Assembly (NCBI RefSeq): GCF_000011245.1
Contig: NC_004193.1
Location: 3,326,501 to 3,390,500, forward strand
Origin: Oceanobacillus iheyensis HTE831
GTDB taxonomy: Bacteria; Bacillota; Bacilli; Bacillales; Amphibacillaceae
Reading direction: 5' to 3'
Length of the DNA stretch: 64,000 bases
Shown piece after piece: positions 1-8,876 of the stretch (position 1 is its first letter; each line of letters starts with the position of its first letter). The position numbers and the translations under genes were made by a program. Below the pieces are notes generated by a model. It searched no databases, was not told where the DNA came from, and saw nothing but the letters and a program-made list of their open reading frames with translations.

Positions 1-1146
1 AGGCTTCATAAAATTCCAGCGTGTCGGTCGCTGTAATTTCATAAAACTCGCTAAAATAAACAACCAATTATATAAAAGCATAAGTCCAGCCGCAGTAGTT
101 ATATATTCAAATATGCGATCTGGTAATAGTAAAGCAATGAATATAGAGACGAAAAGTCCTACGATTAAACAAACAAAAGCTGGGAAGGGAATTTTCAACC
201 TTCCCTTTTTAGACAAAAAGGCTGGAGCATGATGGTCTTCAGATAATGAGACTAATATAGTGATAATCGCATATAAAGAAGCTACCATCGTGGAAAATCC
301 CGCAATAATAAACACTCCATTAAATACGTCCGCAATAAGTGGTATGTCAAATGGCTGTAATGCTGTAATAAACGGGCTTTCATCTGCAATTATCTTCGTC
401 TCATCGATAAACGCTAAAGCTAATCCTAATGCGATGATATAAATAGAGCCAAGCCCTAATAACATCCATCTCCCAGCTTTCAACGCTTCTTGCTTATTTT
501 TCAAATCTGTCGCCACCAGCCCCATTATTTCAATACCACCAAAAGCATAAAATGCATAGATAAAGCCACCCCACCATATTGATGGTAAGTCACCACTAAA
601 TATATGGGGGATTGGATTAATTAAACTCTCTGTACCTTTTACTAACAAAAGTACAGCAACCAATATAAACATGATAATCGCAGAGGCTTTCATTATTCCA
701 AAGATATTTTCCATTTTTTCAAACCCTGCAAGTCCCGTAAGTATAATCGCTAATCCTAACACTGCGAAGATGACCATGCATAGCCACAACGGCAAATTCG
801 GAAACCAAAAGCGTGTAAAGATTCCTAAAGCAATTAATTGGCTTCCCATTATGAGCAGCTCGCTCAAACAATACACCCACCCATTACTAAAACCTGCCCA
901 ATCACCAAATGCTTTCTTGGCATATGTGCGAAACGAACCCTTATCTGGATATTCTATCGATAACTTTGCTAACGACTCATAAACAAAGTACGTGCCGATT
1001 GCAGCAAACAGGAATAACCATAGTACAGCCGCTCCTGATTGTTCAATAGCAATACTTGACCCTAAGAAATAACCTGTTCCAATGGTACAACCAATACCGA
1101 CAAGGGATAATTGCCACCATTTCATGTTTCCTTGTTTTCGAACCAT
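1..1146 (-). CDS. APC-family amino acid permease, C-terminus cut by window edge
   Basis: The reading frame is open from an ATG at 1146 to the first base of the window, 382 codons without a stop, so the gene continues to the left. The N-terminus carries the glycine-rich first helix typical of APC transporters (GIGCTIGTGYFLGSS), and the rest is a run of hydrophobic helices with an FYAFGGIE segment. By family it should be an inner-membrane secondary transporter for an amino acid or amine. It starts 7 bp after the stop of the amidinohydrolase gene and has its own AGGGATAGG Shine-Dalgarno, so the two are probably one operon. A guanidino compound such as arginine or a methylarginine is a plausible substrate, but that is inferred only from the neighbour. 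Confidence 0.8.
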   Translation of the reverse strand, partial: MVRKQGNMKWWQLSLVGIGCTIGTGYFLGSSIAIEQSGAAVLWLFLFAAIGTYFVYESLAKLSIEYPDKGSFRTYAKKAFGDWAGFSNGWVYCLSELLIMGSQLIALGIFTRFWFPNLPLWLCMVIFAVLGLAIILTGLAGFEKMENIFGIMKASAIIMFILVAVLLLVKGTESLINPIPHIFSGDLPSIWWGGFIYAFYAFGGIEIMGLVATDLKNKQEALKAGRWMLLGLGSIYIIALGLALAFIDETKIIADESPFITALQPFDIPLIADVFNGVFIIAGFSTMVASLYAIITILVSLSEDHHAPAFLSKKGRLKIPFPAFVCLIVGLFVSIFIALLLPDRIFEYITTAAGLMLLYNWLFILASFMKLQRPTRWNFMKP

Positions 1147-1152
1147 TCTAAC

Positions 1153-2094
1153 CTATCCCTTACGTACAAGAGGAAGTGTCATACACCGTATTCCACCCCC
1201 AGCTTTTTCTAATTCGGCAACTTCTACTTCGATAAAATTTAACTTCGCTATGTTTGGGTGCTGTTTTAATCGTTGTTTATGTGCCGCTTTGCTCACTAAC
1301 AATGTCTCCGGATTTAAATTAAGATAATTAATGTCTGGTAAAGAATCATACTGTGGTAGCCAATGTATATCAAAGCCATGCCGCCTTAAAAATGTCTCCA
1401 ACATCTCATACCGCCCGCTTGCTTCCATCGATACATGTACGGGAAAATGTCGCATAAATGCCTTGGCAATAAACACATCTCCTCCAGCGACGTTCCCATC
1501 CATATCTAAATGCATCGTGTCTGCGTTTCTTGGTAAGTTAATCACAGCAATTTCCGAAAAACCACTAGCAAAGATGGTTTGTTTTATTTGATCTACACTA
1601 TCAATGCTTGTTCGCATCCCGGCATTGATTAGTACAGCATCTTTATTCAAGACCATAACATCGCCAAACTCCAATGCTTTCAAGTCGTTGTTTTCACTTA
1701 TTTGAAACGTTTCTGGGAACCAATCTTGAAATAGAATATGAGATTGCATATACTCCGGTTTTCGCATAAATGTACCTGCTTCACCAGGAATCATGGTTGT
1801 TCCAAATACACAAGCTAAATCGCGCACAAAAACACGGTGAATTAATTGCTGACTTAGCGCTTGGTCATTCTCTGATAAATATGAGCTATACTCCATAACT
1901 TCGACCCCAGCTTCCTCCAAAGCCTGCTTCATCATTTCAAATTCTTCGATTGCTTTTTCTACATGTACAGCACCGCTCCAACGTACCTCATCCAATACTT
2001 TTGGATCGGTAATGGATACTTCTGCTGGTCGGCAAAGGATAACTGCTTTTAATTCCTCGTGCTCTGAGTAACATACTGGACGTATAGGCTTCAT
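1153..2094 (-). CDS. Amidinohydrolase superfamily protein (arginine deiminase/DDAH-like)
   Basis: The 313-aa protein has the hallmarks of the guanidino-group-modifying superfamily. A central TMHLDM segment carries the catalytic His with its Asp neighbour, and the C-terminal GGGIRCMTLPL motif carries the nucleophilic Cys. At about 310 residues it is shorter than arginine deiminase (about 410) and nearer the dimethylargininase/YkgA class. The family hydrolyses or transfers guanidino groups through a covalent Cys adduct, and the protein should be cytoplasmic. The start at 2094 is preceded by AAGGAAG. It is followed directly by the APC permease, so a transporter plus hydrolase pair for a guanidino nutrient is likely. 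The exact substrate cannot be read from the sequence. Confidence 0.82.
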   Translation of the reverse strand: MKPIRPVCYSEHEELKAVILCRPAEVSITDPKVLDEVRWSGAVHVEKAIEEFEMMKQALEEAGVEVMEYSSYLSENDQALSQQLIHRVFVRDLACVFGTTMIPGEAGTFMRKPEYMQSHILFQDWFPETFQISENNDLKALEFGDVMVLNKDAVLINAGMRTSIDSVDQIKQTIFASGFSEIAVINLPRNADTMHLDMDGNVAGGDVFIAKAFMRHFPVHVSMEASGRYEMLETFLRRHGFDIHWLPQYDSLPDINYLNLNPETLLVSKAAHKQRLKQHPNIAKLNFIEVEVAELEKAGGGIRCMTLPLVRKG

Positions 2095-2233
2095 TGGGTA
2101 TCTTCCTTTAACATATAAGATGACCTTAGCGTAACCATCCTAAAAGAGAATATGTACGTGAAACCATTCATGAAAAAGTAGATATTGGGAAAAGTAAAAA
2201 CGGTGTGACATTCATAATTAAGGAGGAAAATAA

Positions 2234-2899
2234 ATGCATTCAATGAATCAAGGACAAGGTAATATCGGTCAACAGCCAAATCAGATGAACCAGCCAACGA
2301 ATCAAGCTGGTACGACAAAACCTGGACAAAGTCTAAATCATGGCGGTCATGAGTTATTTGATGCCCATGAAGTTATTGCTGGTATCATCAGTATGCTTGA
2401 TCAATATCAAATGTATGAACAACATATCCAAGATCCTGCACTAAAGGATATTTTGCATCGTCAAACAACTTTTGTAACAAAAACCTATAATACCATTGTT
2501 GAATCTTTTCAAACTGGGAATGATCCCAAAGTACCTACTCAAGAATACAAGATGCAACAATCCAACAATATTGTTTACGGTATTCAAGCTGGTAAACCGA
2601 AGAAACCGAATGCTTCTACCAGTGATCTATCGGATCAAGGAATCTCCGCCTATATGCTAGGAAATGCTAAGTCACTAACATCTTTGCTGGCGATGACAGC
2701 AGTCGAGATGACCAACCCCGTATTACGTAGAGTAATTGCTGACACAGTACCAAATTTTATTGAGCTTAGCTACGAGATTTTCTTATATCAAAATAAACAC
2801 GCATATTATCAAGTTCCTCAATTAGCAGAACAAGATATGATCAATATGTTAAATAGTTATACAACCGTACAACAACCGCCAAATACTCCGTTACACTAA
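2234..2899 (+). CDS. CotF-like spore coat protein
   Basis: The 221-aa protein has a Gln/Asn-rich N-terminal tail (residues 1 to about 38, many NQ and GQ pairs), followed by a helical coat-F-type domain with the DAHEVIAGIISMLDQY segment and a C-terminal ELSYEIFLYQN helix. Coat F proteins are assembled into the Bacillus spore coat. The family suggests expression in the mother cell late in sporulation, but no convincing sigma-K promoter was found. The ATG is preceded by a perfect AAGGAGG. The gene stands alone between opposite-strand and unrelated genes. The Q-rich tail resembles other Bacillaceae paralogues of the YraD/YraG type. Confidence 0.82.
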   Translation: MHSMNQGQGNIGQQPNQMNQPTNQAGTTKPGQSLNHGGHELFDAHEVIAGIISMLDQYQMYEQHIQDPALKDILHRQTTFVTKTYNTIVESFQTGNDPKVPTQEYKMQQSNNIVYGIQAGKPKKPNASTSDLSDQGISAYMLGNAKSLTSLLAMTAVEMTNPVLRRVIADTVPNFIELSYEIFLYQNKHAYYQVPQLAEQDMINMLNSYTTVQQPPNTPLH

Positions 2900-2911
2900 A
2901 GGTACACAAGC

Positions 2912-3056
2912 AGAAGCGCCCATTTATCACCGTATATCCTGCGCCCCTGTTTTTCAAGGGGTGGTTCGACTGGTCGAACTTCTTTATTTCTTTGAGATAA
3001 AGGATAAACGAATAGCGGACGCGAATTGATGTTGACTTAAATTTTATAATTTCCTT
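2912..3056 (+). repeat. Dispersed structured repeat, copy 1 (internally shortened)
   Basis: About 100 bp (roughly 2915-3015) are nearly identical to 31400-31505. Both contain the GCGCCC...TTTATCACCGTAT lead, a CCCCT/AGGGG hairpin, the perfect GTTCGAC-TG-GTCGAAC hairpin and a CTTTAT/ATAAAG hairpin. Both copies also end in the same TTTATAATTTCC segment. This copy lacks the roughly 90 bp that precede that tail in the other, including the closing GGGCGC arm. No open reading frame of note lies inside. Confidence 0.75.
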
Positions 3057-3070
3057 GAACACAAAAAAGA

Positions 3071-3110
3071 AAGTACCCTTTACATGCATAATAACCATTA
3101 AAGGGTACTT
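3071..3110. terminator. Hairpin downstream of the CotF-like gene
   Basis: A 12-bp perfect inverted repeat AAGTACCCTTTA/TAAAGGGTACTT is separated by 16 bases. The plus-strand 3' side is only mildly T-rich; the minus strand runs into CTTTTTT. It probably ends the coat protein transcript. Confidence 0.6.
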
Positions 3111-3259
3111 CTCTCATTAATACCTGGCAAACGAGATTGTTTTTTCAACTTTGTAGCCAAAAATTTAATAAAATTATTTAGGATTCACTACATAGATAAG
3201 AGAAGTTGAAACTTAATCCTCCCATATATCGTATAAGTAGTTAAGAGAGGAGATGGAAC

Positions 3260-3763
3260 ATGCACAATCAAATAGAAGAACCAACGGAGAGAATATCCGA
3301 GAAGGCAATACTTGTTTGGCGTACAGTAAACGGTATTATACTATCGGTAGCATTTATTATAGTAATTGCACTATTAATCGCACATACATATTTTTCTTGG
3401 TATGACTGGATAGCCTATGTACTATGGGGACTAGTTGCGCTTAGTATACTTGATATTATCTGGTCAATCTATTTAGAGCCTTATTTACAACAGAAATATT
3501 GGCGATATCAAGTAGATGAAGATTTTGTACAAATAAAACATGGTCGATGGAAACTTGTTCATATCGTCATTCCGATGACAAAAATTCAGTATGTCGGTTT
3601 GAAACAAGGACCGTTACTACGTAAATATAATTTACATACCTTATCTATTGGAACAATGGCTTCTACACACGAAATTCCAGCTATTCCGGAAGATACAGCT
3701 CGAGCGATACGAGACCAAATCGCTGAATTAGCAAATATTAATAAGGAGGAAGGAGAGGAATGA
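3260..3763 (+). CDS. ydbS: YdbS-like bacterial PH-domain membrane protein
   Basis: The 167-aa protein has two N-terminal membrane helices (about residues 25-47 and 53-72) followed by a bPH2 (DUF304) domain beginning around YWRYQVDEDFVQIKHGRW. It pairs with the larger bPH2 protein YdbT next to it, and their reading frames overlap by 4 bp (ATGA), which implies translational coupling. In Bacillus the YdbS/YdbT pair is a membrane complex that has been linked to bacteriocin and envelope-stress resistance. The start at 3260 follows GAGAGGAGATG. Function here is assigned by family and gene order only. Confidence 0.85.
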   Translation: MHNQIEEPTERISEKAILVWRTVNGIILSVAFIIVIALLIAHTYFSWYDWIAYVLWGLVALSILDIIWSIYLEPYLQQKYWRYQVDEDFVQIKHGRWKLVHIVIPMTKIQYVGLKQGPLLRKYNLHTLSIGTMASTHEIPAIPEDTARAIRDQIAELANINKEEGEE

Positions 3764-5241
3764 TGCAATCAAAACGCATGCACCCATTAATGATTGCTTC
3801 ATCCATTTTACGTTCGATTAAAGATCTGTTCTTTTTAATACTAATTTTATTTGTCATTAATATAGGGTCGACATCAACCTGGGTAGTTATTGGCAGATAT
3901 ATTCTAATTGCAATCTTTATTTTACTAATTATCACCGCTATCGTAGCGTGGTTCCGAACTTCATATGAAGTAAAAGAAAAATCGATTGTTATTCGACAAG
4001 GTGCATTTGTAATTAAACAACGGTATTTGCCTTTTGATCGCGTACAAAATGTAAAGACCAATACACCCTTTTACTTTCGCTTTCTCAATGTGACATCTTT
4101 AATTCTAGAGACTGGTTCGGGAGGTGACGATGCTTCATTCACCTTTCCTGCTCTCCACTTAGCAGATGCAGAGAAAATAGAAAGCACGATCGACCGCTTC
4201 CGAAAAACCGGTCATACAACAGAACAAGTTGAAGGACAACAAGCCATAGCGGTGACATCACAATCCGAAAACGAACGTAACATTGAAATGGAGCAAAAGC
4301 ATTCAGAACGAAGGATACACTTTTCACCGACACGAAAAGATGTATTAAAAGCATCGATACTATCAGCAAGTTATATTGTATTAATTCCAATAATGTTATC
4401 GATTTTCCAACAAATTGATAGTGTTTATGATATCGACACTTATCTCGAAGATGGTTTCCAGTTCATATCCAATTCCTGGATGGTACTTGCCATCGCGATT
4501 ACTTTAATTATCTTAGCGTCTATTACTTTTGGCGTTATACAAACATTTTTAAAGTATGGAAAGTATGAAATTGCTTCTGATGAAGAGCGAATTTACATTT
4601 CTCAAGGTGTACTTAGTGAAAAGAATTTCTCTATCCGAAAAAAGAATGTCCAGGCCATTGAAATGCGCCAATCCATTTTAAAACGGCTACTAGGATTAAC
4701 AAGTGTAAAATTAATAAGTGCTGGTGAGATGGATCTGTCTGGAGATCCCGTTAATTCTCTATATCCATTTCTACCTACAAAGAGAGCCCTATCTTTAGTA
4801 GAAGAATTACTGCCAGGATTTGAAATCACGACAAAAATGGAGCGAATGCCAACTTCATCGCTTGTTGCACGAATGCTCCATATTCCGTGGATATGGATAA
4901 TCGCCACAGGAGTTATTCTTTATTTCTTTCCAGAGTGGTGGTGGACATCTATTGTTTTGCTTATTTTAAACATTGTAGGACGATATCTCGATTATCGATT
5001 TGCTAAATTTACAATCAATGGATCATTTATTCAATTACAAACGGGTGGTTGGGAAATTACGACATTGGTTACCCAACGTCATAAAGCGATCGAATTTTCC
5101 GTAGAAGAAAATATCATTCAACGTCGTCTTGGGTTAATTACCGTTAAAACAAGCAATCGCGGTAAACCTGTGTACGTGAAGACCCTTGCTGACATACCTG
5201 CATCAATGGCAAATGAAGCCTATTATTGGTATAAACAATAA
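3760..5241 (+). CDS. ydbT: YdbT-like protein with three bPH2 domains
   Basis: This 493-aa membrane protein repeats the bPH2 module three times (starting near residues 69, 265 and 410). Each module is preceded by a pair of hydrophobic helices (about 20-62, 195-250 and 370-400). The recurrent domain features are the R-Y-L-P-F-D-R-V-Q-N-V type strand and an RLLGL or RFLNV segment. It is the partner of the upstream ydbS and is read from an ATG overlapping its stop. The last codons and the stop lie inside a 14-bp perfect inverted repeat. The pair is a conserved Bacillaceae membrane complex whose biochemistry is unsettled. Confidence 0.85.
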   Translation: MMQSKRMHPLMIASSILRSIKDLFFLILILFVINIGSTSTWVVIGRYILIAIFILLIITAIVAWFRTSYEVKEKSIVIRQGAFVIKQRYLPFDRVQNVKTNTPFYFRFLNVTSLILETGSGGDDASFTFPALHLADAEKIESTIDRFRKTGHTTEQVEGQQAIAVTSQSENERNIEMEQKHSERRIHFSPTRKDVLKASILSASYIVLIPIMLSIFQQIDSVYDIDTYLEDGFQFISNSWMVLAIAITLIILASITFGVIQTFLKYGKYEIASDEERIYISQGVLSEKNFSIRKKNVQAIEMRQSILKRLLGLTSVKLISAGEMDLSGDPVNSLYPFLPTKRALSLVEELLPGFEITTKMERMPTSSLVARMLHIPWIWIIATGVILYFFPEWWWTSIVLLILNIVGRYLDYRFAKFTINGSFIQLQTGGWEITTLVTQRHKAIEFSVEENIIQRRLGLITVKTSNRGKPVYVKTLADIPASMANEAYYWYKQ

Positions 5242-5249
5242 TAGGCTTC
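5215..5249. terminator. 14-bp hairpin spanning the ydbT stop codon
   Basis: GAAGCCTATTATTG and CAATAATAGGCTTC form a perfect 14-bp stem with a 7-base loop. The stop codon (5239-5241) is inside the 3' arm. No T-tract follows on either strand, so it may act as an mRNA 3' stabiliser as much as a terminator. Confidence 0.5.
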
Positions 5250-5339
5250 ACAACCGAAATTAAATATTCGAATGGCCGAAGTGATACACAGAGAAAATTG
5301 TTCGACTTTTCACTTAACGTATCTTATTATGATATTGAT

Positions 5340-6047
5340 TCACATATTAAAATTAACAATATATTTATGAAGCTCGGTATTATAATAGGCAAATGAATAC
5401 TCCACAAGCCGGTCTCTACTATCATAGGAATACCGTTCACGTTGTAATAACGGTTGTTTCTCTACTTCCAACAGTTCGGCAACTTCTTGTTCAGGAACAG
5501 ATACACCAAATTCATCTTTAAATCGATAAAAGCGAATTCCTTGCTGATACAACATATCATAGAGGGAATTAACAAATACTTCCGGATCTTTTGGAAGTGT
5601 AATATGCCCAGCTATATAATGTCTGAAGTGTATATACGGTCTCCCATTTAGGATATACAGGCGTTCAATACAATAGACTTCATTACTGTCCAACTGATGT
5701 AGCGGCGGTGAGAGTTCTTCCACAACTGTTAAATCAATAAATTTCTTACGCAATTGATAACCTTCTCCGATTAAATATTCGGAGAACCGCTGACCTTTCG
5801 ATAATTTGGAAACCACTTGATTCGCCAAAACCGTTGTCCCGATACCACTTCTTTTTTCTACGTAGCCTTCTTGAGCAAGTTGTTCTACCGCTTTGCGTAT
5901 AGTTATCTTACTCACTTCAAACTCTCTCTCTAATTCTGGTTCAGAGGGAATTAGATCATTGACCTTATATCGCCCATTAATAATTCTTTCTTTCAAGATA
6001 TCTTTCACTTGAATATATAAAGAACCTTCCCTTAAATTCAGTTTCAT
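5340..6047 (-). CDS. GntR-family (HutC/UTRA) transcriptional regulator
   Basis: The 235-aa protein has an N-terminal winged helix-turn-helix (about residues 8-75, including LIPSEPELEREFEVSKITIRKA split over two helices) and a C-terminal UTRA ligand-binding domain with an EVYCIERLYILNGRPY strand. UTRA regulators bind phosphorylated or acidic sugars, as NagR/YvoA does with glucosamine-6-phosphate. It is the last gene of the minus-strand aldonate operon, 8 bp after the kinase gene, and is therefore the obvious local regulator. Its effector may be an intermediate such as KDG, KDPG or glucosaminate; this is inference. Confidence 0.85.
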   Translation of the reverse strand: MKLNLREGSLYIQVKDILKERIINGRYKVNDLIPSEPELEREFEVSKITIRKAVEQLAQEGYVEKRSGIGTTVLANQVVSKLSKGQRFSEYLIGEGYQLRKKFIDLTVVEELSPPLHQLDSNEVYCIERLYILNGRPYIHFRHYIAGHITLPKDPEVFVNSLYDMLYQQGIRFYRFKDEFGVSVPEQEVAELLEVEKQPLLQRERYSYDSRDRLVEYSFAYYNTELHKYIVNFNM

Positions 6048-6054
6048 GGTTGAT

Positions 6055-7068
6055 CTACCTTTCTATATCGGGATCATGATTATTTACTAATGCCCATACT
6101 TCTTTATCTGAGGAAATCGGCGAATCACCATAAGTCGTATGTGCTAATATTCCTGCTGCCATCGCAAATTGAATAGTATCTTTTTTCGAATACTGTTGTC
6201 GTAATCCATGCATTATACCACTAGCAAATCCATCTCCTCCACCGATACGATCGAAAATTCGAAATTCATAACGTTTGGAGAAATAAAATTTAGCATTTGT
6301 ATATAAAAACCCTTCGATTTCATGCTTATTATCTTGTAATCTCTGCCTTATTGTACCAGCAATTGATTGAATTCCATATTCCTTTGCTACTTTTGGTATA
6401 AGGTGTTTGATTTGTGATTTTCGTTCTATCTCATTCGTAGCGTAGCCTAATATATGCATAGCGTCTTTTTCTGTCATAAAACATACATCACTTAGCTGCA
6501 GCATTTGCTGATAATCATTTTTCGCACGGTGAATATTACTTTTCCAAAGTTTCTGCCGATAATTACAATCAAATACTACTAAAACTCCACGTTCCTTTGC
6601 TTTTTTAGCAAGTGAAAGAATGGTATCCCTCGAATTCTCAGAGACTGCTAACCCAATGCCACAAAAGTGAATCATATCTGTATCTAGTAAAATGCGATCC
6701 ATTTCATAGTCTGAAGTTACTGATTGATGAAAGGCACTGATTTTCCTATTGGTGTATGTGACTACGGATGGGCGCAAATCAAAACCATCTTCTAAAAAGA
6801 ACATGCCTATATGGTCCCCATCTCGACGAATGTCTTGCGTTCCAATACCTAATGATTGCAAATACGATAGCGATGCTTCTCCGATATTATTATCTGGTAA
6901 AGTGGTGATGAGACTAGTCTGGTTGCCATATCTCCCTAGAGCCGTCAGCACATTCACTCCTGTACCCGAAAAAGACATATCTAACGCACGCGTTTGCACT
7001 AACTTCTTATTACCTGGTACATGGAGTCGCATCATTACTTCTCCAAATGCCTTCACTTTATTCGTCAT
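6055..7068 (-). CDS. PfkB-family sugar kinase, probable 2-keto-3-deoxygluconate kinase
   Basis: The 337-aa ribokinase-fold protein has the PfkB C-terminal signature DRIGGGDGFASG, with the catalytic base at Asp279, and an N-terminal GEVMMRL strand followed by the substrate-binding SGTGVNV segment. KDG kinases of this fold phosphorylate 2-keto-3-deoxygluconate at O6. The gene overlaps the end of the aldolase gene by 11 bp and has its own AGGAGATC site, so the two are translationally coupled. With the lyase upstream and the aldolase beside it, the order of reactions would be deamination, phosphorylation, aldol cleavage. Other 2-keto sugar acids cannot be excluded. Confidence 0.82.
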   Translation of the reverse strand: MTNKVKAFGEVMMRLHVPGNKKLVQTRALDMSFSGTGVNVLTALGRYGNQTSLITTLPDNNIGEASLSYLQSLGIGTQDIRRDGDHIGMFFLEDGFDLRPSVVTYTNRKISAFHQSVTSDYEMDRILLDTDMIHFCGIGLAVSENSRDTILSLAKKAKERGVLVVFDCNYRQKLWKSNIHRAKNDYQQMLQLSDVCFMTEKDAMHILGYATNEIERKSQIKHLIPKVAKEYGIQSIAGTIRQRLQDNKHEIEGFLYTNAKFYFSKRYEFRIFDRIGGGDGFASGIMHGLRQQYSKKDTIQFAMAAGILAHTTYGDSPISSDKEVWALVNNHDPDIER

Positions 7069-7798
7069 ACTGATCTCCTAATTTTTTCACAAAATGATAG
7101 ATAGACTGTACATCCTCTAGTCTCGTACGACCGGTAGATCCATCGATAATAGATGAATAGACATGTGGAATAACTTTCTTCACACCTGCTTGAAGGGCAA
7201 TTTCAATAATTTGTGGACTATTTTGAACATCTATTCCCCCTGTTGGCTCTAAATAAAAGTCTTCTTTTGCACAAGCCTTAGCTACTGCTTCATACTCTTC
7301 TAAACGACTCGTTCCACCCATTGGAAAGAACTTCAATGAATTCCCTCCCATTTCTTTTGTTAGCTGAATCGCTGCTTCTACTTCTACGATAATAAGAGAT
7401 TTATTCGTTGGACCAGTAGCAATGTCGACAAGACCTGGTTGGCCAGTTGGCTTTACGAGGCTATTAATCATCGTTTGAGCATGATTTACAGCCGCTCTTG
7501 TATATCCTACTTTTGGGAAAACTTGATTAATATGTCTTGGTTTATACTCACGACTAATATCTGCAACCATCTTCCATTGTTCCGGGTTCCCACCACCTAA
7601 ACCAAGAGAAATGGATCCATCTAGTACTTTATCATACACCCTTATATCTTCTAACGCTTCTTGTACGCTTGTATAATTGCTTGATAATAACCCGATAAGT
7701 ACATGACCATCGGTTGCTTCATAGATTTCTTTTGCATTTGTTATATCGGAAGCTAATACATTTAAACAAATTCGATCGTTATAAAAGTTTTGAGCCAT
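7058..7798 (-). CDS. KDGP aldolase family protein (DgaF/EF_0839-like)
   Basis: The 246-aa TIM-barrel protein belongs to the family typified by Salmonella DgaF, which splits 2-keto-3-deoxy-6-phosphogluconate into pyruvate and glyceraldehyde-3-phosphate. Visible features are the glycine-rich SLGLGGGNPEQW loop, the Lys-bearing NSLKFFPMGG segment near the expected Schiff-base position, and the YLEPTGGIDVQN phosphate-binding turn. It lies between the PLP lyase and the kinase with 4-bp spacing and an 11-bp overlap respectively. The same three-gene neighbourhood of amidohydrolase, SelA-like enzyme and this aldolase recurs in other Firmicutes such as Enterococcus. No classical Eda aldolase is nearby. 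Confidence 0.85.
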   Translation of the reverse strand: MAQNFYNDRICLNVLASDITNAKEIYEATDGHVLIGLLSSNYTSVQEALEDIRVYDKVLDGSISLGLGGGNPEQWKMVADISREYKPRHINQVFPKVGYTRAAVNHAQTMINSLVKPTGQPGLVDIATGPTNKSLIIVEVEAAIQLTKEMGGNSLKFFPMGGTSRLEEYEAVAKACAKEDFYLEPTGGIDVQNSPQIIEIALQAGVKKVIPHVYSSIIDGSTGRTRLEDVQSIYHFVKKLGDQYDE

Positions 7799-7802
7799 AT
7801 AA

Positions 7803-8876
7803 TTAACCTCCTATTAGGCTAGAAATTTCTTGTACAATGATATCCATATCTCCTGGTAATAATGGGCGAGGATCAATATCGAAATGCCCCTCATTTGCAT
7901 GGTAATCCCTTGTATAAATAGCAGGATTTCCGTCTTTTAATTGATTCACTAATGTCGACGCATCCATAGGTGCTTCTGCTTCAATATGTACTCTTCCACG
8001 GTAAATTTCTCTCCCTGCTTCATCAGCCTGAATAGTTATCTTAACACCGTTCACTTCTTCTAGTTTCTTTAATTTATCTAATTCTGCTAATTGAAGTGAT
8101 ATATCGGTTTCTTCGTTAACAAATTGTTCTAATGCATGCAATAATCCGAAGATAGCTTCTTTCCCTACTTTCATCGCTCTCCCGATTCCCTTCATATGAT
8201 AGGTTGCATACGTTATAAGCTCCGTTTTCCCAGCTAAAATGCCAGATGTAGGACCTTTTATTGCTTTGGAACCACTAAAGATTATCATGTCTGCAAGCTC
8301 TCCATATCCAGCAATATCTTCTTCTGCAGCTGCATCAACAATAAGTGGAATTTTTTTCTGACGTGCCCATTCACTTACCTCTTGTAAAGATGGCATATTC
8401 TTTTGCACACAATGATGCGATTGTACAAAAAGAATTGCCGCCGTATTCTCCGATACCGCTTGATTTATTTGGTCAATGCTGCAGCCATTTGCAAATCCTA
8501 CACCTTTAGGTCTCCCACCACCTAAATGTATCATCACATCTACCGGAGCTCCATAATCTACTTGATGGCCTTTCATTATTAGTATTTCTCGTTGAGGCAT
8601 AGATTCTTCATATAAATGCTCCACAAGGTAGCGATTATCCTTTGATATAACCCCCGCTACAGCAAGTGATATTGCAGCGGATGCAGAGTTTGTGATTAGC
8701 GCATGTTCTGTATGTACATACTTCGCTACTTGCTTTCCGGATTCCTGCACTAGTGCTTCCATTTCAAAGTAGTGTTTACCTCCATTAGCCATGCCATCGA
8801 GCACATAATCGGAAATTGTAGATACACCCAATATACTCATTCTTCCACTCGCATTAATCACTTTTCTCAAGTTCAA
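7803..8876 (-). CDS. SelA-like PLP enzyme, probable D-glucosaminate (6-phosphate) ammonia-lyase
   Basis: The 357-aa fold-type I PLP enzyme has Asp181 in PLIVDAAAEED, to pair with the pyridine nitrogen, and Lys204 in FSGSKAIKGP as the Schiff-base lysine. Its closest described relatives are the SelA-related enzymes, including DgaE, which removes ammonia from D-glucosaminate-6-phosphate to give a 2-keto-3-deoxy sugar acid. The start lies inside the end of the amidohydrolase gene (about 23 bp overlap). A separate KDG-type kinase follows, so the enzyme here may act on the unphosphorylated glucosaminate. That distinction from DgaE is inferred from the operon content. Confidence 0.8.
   Translation of the reverse strand: MNLRKVINASGRMSILGVSTISDYVLDGMANGGKHYFEMEALVQESGKQVAKYVHTEHALITNSASAAISLAVAGVISKDNRYLVEHLYEESMPQREILIMKGHQVDYGAPVDVMIHLGGGRPKGVGFANGCSIDQINQAVSENTAAILFVQSHHCVQKNMPSLQEVSEWARQKKIPLIVDAAAEEDIAGYGELADMIIFSGSKAIKGPTSGILAGKTELITYATYHMKGIGRAMKVGKEAIFGLLHALEQFVNEETDISLQLAELDKLKKLEEVNGVKITIQADEAGREIYRGRVHIEAEAPMDASTLVNQLKDGNPAIYTRDYHANEGHFDIDPRPLLPGDMDIIVQEISSLIGG

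Noticed and set aside
2841..3098. Minus-strand frame over repeat copy 1
   Set aside because: It is a by-product of the repeat; no ribosome binding site, and it overlaps the coat protein end.
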